Positions 46,950-54,002 of a DNA stretch of 64,000 nucleotides are shown here, piece by piece. Under the pieces are notes generated by a model that was given only the letters and a program-made list of their open reading frames with translations, had not been told where the DNA came from and ran no database searches. The translations under genes were made by a program, and so were the position numbers. The DNA is from Solirubrobacteraceae bacterium (GTDB lineage Bacteria; Actinomycetota; Thermoleophilia; Solirubrobacterales; Solirubrobacteraceae): positions 1 through 64,000 of the forward strand of contig JAJCYD010000013.1 of the NCBI GenBank assembly GCA_029263125.1, read 5' to 3'. Each line of letters starts with the position of its first letter. Positions within the stretch are counted from its first letter, which is position 1.

Positions 46950-47537
46950 GTGTTCCTCTCCGTACCCACCCAGATCGGTTACGCCGCGCTTGCCGGCTTC
47001 GTGTTCGCCGAGTCTGCCGGCATCCCGCTGCCAGGCGAAACAGCGCTGCTGACCGCTGGAGTCCTCGCGCGTACCGGACAGCTCTCGCTACCGATCGTGA
47101 TCGCGGTCGCGGCGACGGCTGCGGTCCTCGGCGACAACCTCGGCTACGTACTCGGGCGTCGCAGCGGCCGAGCGCTGCTGCTGCGCGACGGGCGCTTCGC
47201 GCGCCATCGACGCCGGGCTGTGCAGGCCGGCGACCGCTTCTACGCCCGACACGGCGCCAAGACCGTCTTCTTCGGGCGCTGGGTCAGTGGCGTACGGGTC
47301 GTCGCCGCCGTGATGGCAGGTGCCACGGCCATGCCCTGGCGGCGGTTCGCCGCCTACAACGCCCTTGGCGCAATGAGCTGGGCGGCTTCGCTTGCCACGA
47401 TCGCCTATCTCACCGGACCCATCGGCGCGGCCATCACCTACTTTGCCGGCGTCGCGGCCGCCGGTGGCGGCACGCTGCTGGCGACGATTGGTGCATGGAG
47501 GCGACGCCGACGGGCACGCCTTTCACCCACCGCCTGA
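46950..47537 (+). CDS. DedA-family membrane protein
   Basis: A 195-residue protein of the DedA/SNARE-associated family, linked to undecaprenyl-phosphate or lipid recycling. Motifs: FAESAGIPLPGETALLTAG, GDNLGYVLGRRSGR and FFGRWVSGVRVVAAVMAG. A GTG start lies 7 bases after the upstream gene, so it is in the same operon as the P2 ATPase. Confidence 0.85.
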   Translation: MFLSVPTQIGYAALAGFVFAESAGIPLPGETALLTAGVLARTGQLSLPIVIAVAATAAVLGDNLGYVLGRRSGRALLLRDGRFARHRRRAVQAGDRFYARHGAKTVFFGRWVSGVRVVAAVMAGATAMPWRRFAAYNALGAMSWAASLATIAYLTGPIGAAITYFAGVAAAGGGTLLATIGAWRRRRRARLSPTA

Positions 47538-47639
47538 CTGCCGTCGCGCCACGATTCACGGTTCACGGGCTAACAGCAACTCGCCGCAATCCTGTGCCTA
47601 ACGTCGCGCCCTGTTCATCGAGCCGACGAAGGAGACCAC

Positions 47640-49046
47640 ATGGTGATGCAGCGAAAGCGCCTGACAATCGCCGCAACCGCACTCGCAGTCGCCGCCACGA
47701 CAGGCATCGGCGCGGCGGTCGCGACCGGGACGTTCTTCTCAAAGGACCGCGACACCGTTCGCGCGGTCGCGAGGGCCCTGGGCGACCGTCATCCCAAGAA
47801 CGTGATCTTCCTGCTCGGCGACGGCATGGGAACACAGGAGATCACCGCCGCCCGCTACTACCAGGGCGCACGCAACAAGCTCAACGTCGACCGGATGCCG
47901 CTGACCGGGTTTGACACCACCTGGTCGGTCAAATCGGGCACGAGCGCACCCTACCTGCCCGACTATGACCCCGACTCGGCCTCGACCGGCACGATGTGGG
48001 CAACGGGCCAGAAGACGATCGACGGCCGCATCTCCCAGAGCCCCAGCAGCAGCCAGGACGTCCCCGGCAACAACCTCCAGACCGTGCTGGAACACGCACA
48101 GCGTCGCGGGAAGAAGGTCGGCGACGTGTCGACCGCGCGGATCACCGACGCTACGCCGGCGGTGCTGGCCGCGCACATCTCAAAGCGCGGATGCGAGGGC
48201 CCGGCGAACATGGCCGCCTGCGCGACGGAGACCAAGACCGCCGGAGGCCCCGGCTCGATCGCCGAGCAGCAGGTCGACCACAAGGTCGACGTCCTCCTCG
48301 GTGGCGGTCGCGACCGCTATGAGCAGACGATCACGGGCGGCCCGGATACCGGCAAGACCGTCGTGCAGTCCGCTCAGGACAAGGGCTTTGAATACGTGAC
48401 CGACGCCGACGGGCTATCGGCCGTCAACGCCGACAAGCCCGTGCTCGGGCTGTTCTCCTCCGGCCACATGGCGCTGGAATGGAGCGGGCCGGCGTCGTCG
48501 ACAGGCAAGGGCAACGAGCCCGTCGCCTGCACCGAGGGCCAGCGCCCGGCCGACCAGCCGAGCCTCGCAGCCATGACCACCAAGGCGATCGACCTGCTGG
48601 AGAACCGCCGTGGCTTCTTCCTGCAAGTCGAGAGCGCATCGATCGACAAGCAGGACCACGCCACGAACGCCTGCGGACAACTCGGCGAGACGGTCGCCTT
48701 CGACAACGCGATCGGCGTCGCCCTGGACTACCAGCGCCGCCATCCCGACACGCTGGTCATCACCACCGCCGATCACTCCCACACCAGCGAGATCGTCTCC
48801 GAAGACGCATCCGGATCCGGTCTGCCGACGGGATACTCGACGAACCTGCTGACCAAGGACGGCCAGACGCTGAGCCTGACCTACGGCACCGCCGGTTACG
48901 GTGGCGACGGCCAACCGCCGGTCACGCCAGCCCCCAGCCAGCAGCACACCGGTGGCGCTGTCCCGGTGTGGGGAATCGGCCCGCGATCACTCGACGTGCT
49001 CGGAACCAACGACCACACCGACCTGTTCGAAACCCTGGGCGGATAA
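47640..49046 (+). CDS. phoA: Secreted alkaline phosphatase (PhoA family)
   Basis: A 468-residue enzyme. A signal peptide (AATALAVAATTGIGAAVA) leads into the catalytic domain: NVIFLLGDGMG (metal Asp), the serine nucleophile in DSASTGTMWATGQKT, QVESASIDKQDH, and TTADHSHTSEIV with C-terminal histidine ligands (QQHTGGAVPVW). It releases phosphate from monoesters outside the cell. A good ribosome-binding site (GAAGGAGA) precedes ATG 47640. Confidence 0.92.
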   Translation: MVMQRKRLTIAATALAVAATTGIGAAVATGTFFSKDRDTVRAVARALGDRHPKNVIFLLGDGMGTQEITAARYYQGARNKLNVDRMPLTGFDTTWSVKSGTSAPYLPDYDPDSASTGTMWATGQKTIDGRISQSPSSSQDVPGNNLQTVLEHAQRRGKKVGDVSTARITDATPAVLAAHISKRGCEGPANMAACATETKTAGGPGSIAEQQVDHKVDVLLGGGRDRYEQTITGGPDTGKTVVQSAQDKGFEYVTDADGLSAVNADKPVLGLFSSGHMALEWSGPASSTGKGNEPVACTEGQRPADQPSLAAMTTKAIDLLENRRGFFLQVESASIDKQDHATNACGQLGETVAFDNAIGVALDYQRRHPDTLVITTADHSHTSEIVSEDASGSGLPTGYSTNLLTKDGQTLSLTYGTAGYGGDGQPPVTPAPSQQHTGGAVPVWGIGPRSLDVLGTNDHTDLFETLGG

Positions 49047-49070
49047 GCGCCAGCAACCAGCCGTCCGCAC

Positions 49071-49104
49071 GGACCCCGCGGTAGAGAACGTCGCCGCGGG
49101 GTCC
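49071..49104 (+). terminator. Strong hairpin after phoA
   Basis: A perfect 11-base stem GGACCCCGCGG/CCGCGGGGTCC with a 12-base loop starts 25 bases past the phoA stop. No T-tract follows. A probable terminator for the phoA transcript. Confidence 0.65.
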
Positions 49105-49366
49105 ACGCGGCTCCGAACCGACGCCAGCGACGAGTAGGGCTGCGCTCGACGTCGTCATGGCGCGACTCAAGCGGTGGCGCGATCTCGGCCATGCCCTGAA
49201 CCATGGGACATCGGCTCGTCTGAGCATCACCTCACCAAGGCATGAAGGACGGGGCCGCCAGCGTCGAGCCAAGTACGGGCCTCCGCGTCGTGGGAACAGC
49301 GGACGAGGACGAATGTTCCTGGACGCAGGGAGAGGCGCGGACCACGTTGACGCGATCTACCCCGTG
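49105..49366. other. Intergenic region without recognisable gene
   Basis: About 260 bases between the phoA hairpin and the end of the BNR-repeat lipoprotein gene. No gene, RNA or repeat can be supported here. Confidence 0.5.
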
Positions 49367-50275
49367 TCAGGGTGCTGCGCGGACCTGCCAGGTCTGACCG
49401 GCGTCGGTCGAGTGCTTGACGGTGCCGTCGGGCAGCGCGGCGAGCAGTTCGCCGCCCTCGGCGGTGAACGCGGCGGGCTGACCACCGATCGACCCGGCGG
49501 CCTTCCATTGCCGGCCGGCGTCGGCGCTGACCTGGACGGCGCCGTTGGCATCGATGACGTACAGGCGGTCGCGGCGAGGCCACGCGAGCAGACCGATCAG
49601 CTGGGTACGTACCGAGGTGGGCTGCCAGCGCTCGCCTGCGTCCTTCGTGATGAAGAGCCCTCGTTCGGTGGCGGCTATGGCGCGGTCGGGGTCGCGTGGG
49701 TTGATCGCCAGGTCGAACATCGGCGCCGGCGCCGCGCGCTGCTGCCACGTGGCTCCGGCGTCGCTGCTGACCATCAGCCGCGACGGGGCGCCGTCATAGC
49801 CATACACCCGCTCACCGCTGGACTCCAAGACATGGAAGTCGGCCTCGCCACTCAGCGAGATCGCCTTCCAGGTGCGGCCGGCGTCCGCAGAGCGGATGAG
49901 GCCGAGATTCGGTGGTTGTGAGCTGTCATTCGGATCGGGATGGCCGGATCCGATGAAGCGATCGGGGCCGAGGATCGAGAAGCCCATGACGTCCTGCTGG
50001 CTGTCGCCGTAGCGCTGCGCGCGCTGCTGGCCCTTGGCGGCGCGAAACAAGCCGTTGTGCGTCGCGATGATCAGCGCGTCGTCGCTCGGATTGACCGCGA
50101 GGCCGTGGATGTGCTCGAGCGGGCTGCCATCTGCCGATCGATCGCCTGAAACGGCATTGCCAGCGCTGCCATTCGAGCCGCCACATGCGACGAGCAAGCC
50201 GGCCGCGGAAAGGGCCGCGGTGGTGGCCAGGAAACGCCGCCGAACAGTGATGACGCAATCGAAGGACAAGCTCAT
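49367..50275 (-). CDS. BNR-repeat (sialidase-like propeller) lipoprotein
   Basis: A 302-residue lipoprotein: signal with lipobox GLLVACG and a beta-propeller with Asp-box repeats (RSADAGRTWKAI, SSDAGATWQQR, TKDAGERWQP, SADAGRQWKA, STDAGQTWQV). An extra histidine motif EHIHGLAV follows the linker, a feature of the F510_1955-type family often found near copper genes. There is no catalytic sialidase signature, so binding or sensing is as likely as hydrolysis. It lies 32 bases downstream of a type 2 operator. Confidence 0.75.
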   Translation of the reverse strand: MSLSFDCVITVRRRFLATTAALSAAGLLVACGGSNGSAGNAVSGDRSADGSPLEHIHGLAVNPSDDALIIATHNGLFRAAKGQQRAQRYGDSQQDVMGFSILGPDRFIGSGHPDPNDSSQPPNLGLIRSADAGRTWKAISLSGEADFHVLESSGERVYGYDGAPSRLMVSSDAGATWQQRAAPAPMFDLAINPRDPDRAIAATERGLFITKDAGERWQPTSVRTQLIGLLAWPRRDRLYVIDANGAVQVSADAGRQWKAAGSIGGQPAAFTAEGGELLAALPDGTVKHSTDAGQTWQVRAAP

Positions 50276-50307
50276 AGCAGCGAGTGTAGCTGCGTATGAC
50301 GATCACC

Positions 50308-50322
50308 ACTACGCCTCGTAGT
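50308..50322. promoter_or_regulatory. Candidate operator, type 2 (ACTAC-N5-GTAGT)
   Basis: ACTACGCCTCGTAGT is a perfect dyad with 6-base arms and a 3-base centre. It overlaps the stop of the hydrolase gene and precedes the BNR lipoprotein gene. Same layout as the site at 52501, so likely bound by the BlaI-like repressor at 53523. Confidence 0.6.
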
Positions 50323-51646
50323 TGTGGGGGGCGGAGTTGGCGCGGTCGGCGATGGCGTCGGCGATGCGCTCGTACTGTGTGAGGACGATGAGGTGGTCGC
50401 CGTCGACCTCGATCACGGTGACCGCGTCGTGGGGTGTGTCGAGCACCTCGCCGGCCGGGGTCTGCGGATCGCGGTCTCCAAGCACGACGGTCGTCGGGCG
50501 AAGGGGCGCGGCAATCCAGGCCGGCAGCGGGTTGTCCTGCAACAGCGCCGCGAGAGCATCGCGGTACGCGGGCCAGGAGTGCTGCACGCCATCGCGCGCG
50601 ACATCGGGAGGTACTCGCCGAGCGCGGCGCCCCAGGATTGTCGCGACAGGCCGGCGCAGGAGGCACATCAGCCCGCACGCCACGCTGGCGATCGGAGAGC
50701 CGTTGACCACCTTGCGCGACAGCCAGTCGCGCTGGGACAGCCGGTCGCGCGCCTGTTGCGCATCGGCGAAGACCGGCGGTGAGACGAGCACCAGCCCGCT
50801 CACGCGCTGGGGCGCGGCCGTCGCGAGCGCTGCGGCGACCGCGCATCCGAAGGAGTGCCCCGCGACGAGCACGGTGCGCGCTGCGGTCTCGTCCAGCAGG
50901 CGCAGCAGCGCATCGACGTGATCATCCAGCGCGAACGTTGTCCCGATCGACCGCGAAGCACCGAAGCCCAGCAGATCGGGAGCCAGCACCGTGATCCCGC
51001 GAGCCCGTAGCCGTTGGCCGACCGCTCGCCAGACGTGGCGTGACCCTCCGAGCCCGTGCAGCAGCAGGACGATCGGGATCGCGCCCGGGTCCAAACGGTC
51101 GTGGGCGAGCGTACGCAGCGCCGGCGGATGCTGCGGGCGCAGGAGCGCGTCGCCGCCCAGCCCGATCCCAGGCGCCATCCCCGCGTCCGCCTCCAAGCGG
51201 CGGGCACCAATCCAGCGCGAGAGCACCCACGCGTAGAAGCCCGAGCTCGCCAGCGCGACGAGCAGCCACGCCCGCGCGCCTGCGGGAACGTAGTGGGCGC
51301 TGATGTGCCCGAGAAAGACATCCATCCAGCCGTCGTGAGGCACGTGCGCACCGCTGAAGAGCAGATCCGGCGCCATCGCGTAGAGGTGCAGTCCCACCAC
51401 CCACAGCAGCTGCCCTCGCGCCGGAGCCCCCTTGAGCGCGAGCCAGGCGACGTTGAGCAACGCCGCCGCTGCCAGCCCGACGAGGAAATGCGTCGCCCAG
51501 TGAAACGACGCCTCATGACCCCGATAGGTCAGATACAGCAGCACTTCCGCGGCGACGACGACCACCAGCTGCGCCAGCAGACCGCGGGGGCGCAGCGGCC
51601 GATACGCGATCGCCCAGCCGGCCGATGACGGTGCCGCGACGTTCAC
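50309..51646 (-). CDS. Membrane domain fused to alpha/beta hydrolase
   Basis: A 445-residue protein. The first ~165 residues form about four to five helices (LLAQLVVVVAAEVLLYL, THFLVGLAAAALLNVAW, SSGFYAWVL). The rest is an alpha/beta hydrolase with HGLGGSRHVW (oxyanion), nucleophile Ser in AGHSFGC, and the final histidine in EVDGDHLIVL. The fusion is uncommon. It overlaps the upstream single-helix protein by 4 bases, in an operon behind a type 2 operator. Confidence 0.8.
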   Translation of the reverse strand: MNVAAPSSAGWAIAYRPLRPRGLLAQLVVVVAAEVLLYLTYRGHEASFHWATHFLVGLAAAALLNVAWLALKGAPARGQLLWVVGLHLYAMAPDLLFSGAHVPHDGWMDVFLGHISAHYVPAGARAWLLVALASSGFYAWVLSRWIGARRLEADAGMAPGIGLGGDALLRPQHPPALRTLAHDRLDPGAIPIVLLLHGLGGSRHVWRAVGQRLRARGITVLAPDLLGFGASRSIGTTFALDDHVDALLRLLDETAARTVLVAGHSFGCAVAAALATAAPQRVSGLVLVSPPVFADAQQARDRLSQRDWLSRKVVNGSPIASVACGLMCLLRRPVATILGRRARRVPPDVARDGVQHSWPAYRDALAALLQDNPLPAWIAAPLRPTTVVLGDRDPQTPAGEVLDTPHDAVTVIEVDGDHLIVLTQYERIADAIADRANSAPHNYEA

Positions 51647-52218
51647 GTCAGCGCACCCGCGACCGTCTCGAGCTCGAAAGCATGGTCCTGATATCCGGGA
51701 TCCAGCGTGGCGTAACGCACGTACGAGCGCTCGTCGATCAGCGCGTAGCCCACCGGTGGCCCGCCATCGCGCGGACGCGGCATCCCAACCGTTCGCGCTA
51801 GCGCCCCACCCCGGTCAGCCGCCACCGCGACACGCAGATCGCTGCCCGCGACGCGACCGTCCGCGGCGACCACGACGAGCGCCATACCGCTGGGGACGGC
51901 AGCCACGAAGCCAGCCAGCTGCCGACGGCTGGGCAGCGAACGGTCAAACACCACCACGACCGGACCACGTCCAACCGGATCGCCGGGCAACGACAAGCCG
52001 GGGACGCTTCGAGCCTCGTCGCGGTCGACGAGAAACCCGGCGCGCTGGTCGCCCTGAGCAGGATCGTCCAACGGGCCTGGTACGGCAACACCGGCCATGA
52101 CGACCGAGGTGAGAACGACGGCCATGGCCAACCAGAAGAGCAGTGGACCGCGGGGCGACAGCGGAGGCCGCGCCCCGCGGACGCGCCCCCAGCTGCCATC
52201 GTCACAAGCCTGGCTCAA
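51643..52218 (-). CDS. Membrane-anchored protein, possibly thioredoxin-like
   Basis: A 191-residue protein with one N-terminal helix (about 26-46) and an extracytoplasmic alpha/beta domain (PVVVVFDRSLPSRRQLAGFV, VGYALIDERSYVRYATLDP). The fold pattern and the final beta strand recall thioredoxin-like proteins, but no CxxC is present. It overlaps both neighbours by 4 bases. Confidence 0.6.
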   Translation of the reverse strand: MSQACDDGSWGRVRGARPPLSPRGPLLFWLAMAVVLTSVVMAGVAVPGPLDDPAQGDQRAGFLVDRDEARSVPGLSLPGDPVGRGPVVVVFDRSLPSRRQLAGFVAAVPSGMALVVVAADGRVAGSDLRVAVAADRGGALARTVGMPRPRDGGPPVGYALIDERSYVRYATLDPGYQDHAFELETVAGALT

Positions 52219-52457
52219 GAACTCCCGCTCGGGACCTGCTCGGGGGCATGGGCGCGATCACGGCGTTCCAACAGCTCGATCTGCGCCCGCAGCCGCGCCT
52301 GGTCGGCCTTTAGCTCGTCCAATGACAGCGCACGTGGGCTGTGCGCATCCTGCTCCTTGGCCTTGGAGGAGAACATGCCCTTGCCCATGAACAGCATCAT
52401 CAGGCCCATCCCGATCGGGCAGGCCAGCAGGATCAGCAGCGGCAGCACATTCTCCAT
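52215..52457 (-). CDS. Small membrane protein with coiled-coil tail
   Basis: An 80-residue protein: one helix (LPLLILLACPIGMGLMMLFMG) with several methionines, then a charged helical tail (LDELKADQARLRAQIELLERR). The Met-rich helix recalls small copper-region proteins of the DUF2933 kind, but this is tentative. It is first in the operon with the hydrolase and lies 43 bases after a type 2 operator. Confidence 0.65.
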   Translation of the reverse strand: MENVLPLLILLACPIGMGLMMLFMGKGMFSSKAKEQDAHSPRALSLDELKADQARLRAQIELLERRDRAHAPEQVPSGSS

Positions 52458-52500
52458 GGGGGCTCCTCACGCAGAACAACGGGGCACCCGCCACTATACG

Positions 52501-52515
52501 ACTACACGATGTAGT
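52501..52515. promoter_or_regulatory. Candidate operator, type 2
   Basis: ACTACACGATGTAGT, a perfect dyad with TACA/TGTA cores, the classical BlaI/CopY half-sites. It lies upstream of the three-gene minus-strand operon starting at 52457. Confidence 0.65.
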
Positions 52516-52600
52516 TGTTAGACCTGCGCCAGCTCAAGACCGCAGTGGTCAGCCGGAGTGCCCCGAGTTCCCCGCCTTGCCCGCGCCCGCGCCGCTGTGC

Positions 52601-53530
52601 TCACGTTCGAGCGTGCGCGAGCGCGAACCTGATCGTGAGGAGGAGGGCGGCTGCGCCGAGCACCGGCGCGATGGCCATGGCGAGCATGCAGACCTGTACG
52701 ACGAGCACGGCGATGGAGATGCCTCCGTGGGGCGCGGCGGCCGCGGTCGCAACGCCCGACGCTCCCACGACTGCGAGTGTCGCGGCTGCGGCGGCCAGCA
52801 GAGCGACCGATAGCTGCCAGCGCGGGGAGCGGCCGAGGAGGTGCTCGACGCGTTCGGGTGCGATACCCACCGTGCCCGCCGGTGCTCGTTCGTCGAAGGT
52901 CAGCATCGCCGATGCCAATGCGCCACGATCGCCACAGCTGCGCACGGCGGCTTCGTCGGCGGCCATCTCTGCCAGGGCGCCGTAGCGGTCGGCGACGTGG
53001 CGCATGATCGGCAGGAAGAACAGCGTGTCGCGCAGGACCCATGCGAGCAGGATGCGCAGTGGATCGCGTCGTCTGGCGTGGTGATCCTCGTGGGCGAGGA
53101 TGGCCCGCAGCTCGTCAGCGTCCAGGACGCCCAGTGCCCCGCTGGAGAGGTAGATGCGCGGACGCAGGAGACCGGCGCAGAACGCCTGCGCACGCGCGTC
53201 GCGAAAGACCTCGGCGCTCACACCGGCGACATGCAGGCGATCGAGCACTCCCAGGCTGCGCATGAGCCGGCGTTGGGAACGGGTGTGATGCAGCACCGTG
53301 CGCGAGCCGCAGACGCCGGAGGTGACGCCGAGGCTGGTGATGACGAGGACGAGGATCGCGGGCCATGACGTGACGGGCACGAACTGGCGGCATGCGTCCG
53401 CGAAGTCGCTCAGCGCCGGGGGCGTCGGGCTGACCGCGAAGAGGACGGCCGCCATGGCGCCCAGCAGCGTCAGCACGCTGATGGCGCCGAGACTGACCGT
53501 GAAGCGGTAGTAGCGGCGGGCGCTAGTCAC
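52601..53530 (-). CDS. M56-family membrane metalloprotease 2
   Basis: A 309-residue relative of the protein at 25715. Zinc motif ILAHEDHHARRRDPL, third ligand region AADEAAV, and about five helices. No sensor domain. The GTG at 53530 overlaps the end of the repressor gene. By analogy with BlaR1 it would relieve repression by proteolysis, which is inference. Confidence 0.85.
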   Translation of the reverse strand: MTSARRYYRFTVSLGAISVLTLLGAMAAVLFAVSPTPPALSDFADACRQFVPVTSWPAILVLVITSLGVTSGVCGSRTVLHHTRSQRRLMRSLGVLDRLHVAGVSAEVFRDARAQAFCAGLLRPRIYLSSGALGVLDADELRAILAHEDHHARRRDPLRILLAWVLRDTLFFLPIMRHVADRYGALAEMAADEAAVRSCGDRGALASAMLTFDERAPAGTVGIAPERVEHLLGRSPRWQLSVALLAAAAATLAVVGASGVATAAAAPHGGISIAVLVVQVCMLAMAIAPVLGAAALLLTIRFALAHART

Positions 53531-53924
53531 GTCGTGCGATGCGCCGCAGTGCCGCGCGGTGCTCGGGATCGAGGTTCTGCACCTGCCGGGTGAAATGGAC
53601 AAGCGCCATCTCGCCGAACTCGTCGACGAGGGCCTGGACTTCGGCGGCTGCACGGGCTTCGGTGTACTGCTCGCGGGAGTAGCGGGCGCGGTAGACATCG
53701 GTGCGGTGGTTGCGCTCGCGTTGCAGGATGCGCTTGGCGTAGAGCCGGCCCATGATCGTCAAGATCGTCGTGTAGGCCAGCGGTCTGGCCTCGTGCGTGT
53801 TGATGTCGTCGAGGATCTCGCGCACCGTCGCCCTATCGCGCTCCCAGACGGCGGCCATGACCTTGCTCTCAAGCTCATGCAGCGCCGGAGGCGGCTCGTC
53901 GTTCGCGGCGCTCATCAGCGTCAT
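53523..53924 (-). CDS. BlaI/MecI/CopY-family repressor 2
   Basis: A ~133-residue winged-helix repressor: LHELESKVMAAVWERD, recognition region YTTILTIMGRLYAKRILQRER, and a C-terminal dimerisation part ending LDPEHRAALRRIARR. It resembles repressor 1 along its length. Start ATG 53924 or 53915. It is divergent from the copCD operon, with the type 2 site at 53957 in between. Confidence 0.87.
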   Translation of the reverse strand: MTLMSAANDEPPPALHELESKVMAAVWERDRATVREILDDINTHEARPLAYTTILTIMGRLYAKRILQRERNHRTDVYRARYSREQYTEARAAAEVQALVDEFGEMALVHFTRQVQNLDPEHRAALRRIARRD

Positions 53925-53956
53925 CGTAGCTGTGACGCATCCACCGCCCCCGCGCA

Positions 53957-53971
53957 ACTACACTGCGTCGT
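53957..53971. promoter_or_regulatory. Candidate operator, type 2, between blaI-like 2 and copCD
   Basis: ACTACACTGCGTCGT matches ACTAC-N5-GTAGT with one mismatch in the right arm. It is placed to control both the repressor and the divergent copper operon. Confidence 0.45.
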
Positions 53972-54002
53972 CGTGGCTGCGATGCGTGGCGACGACCTTG
54001 CC

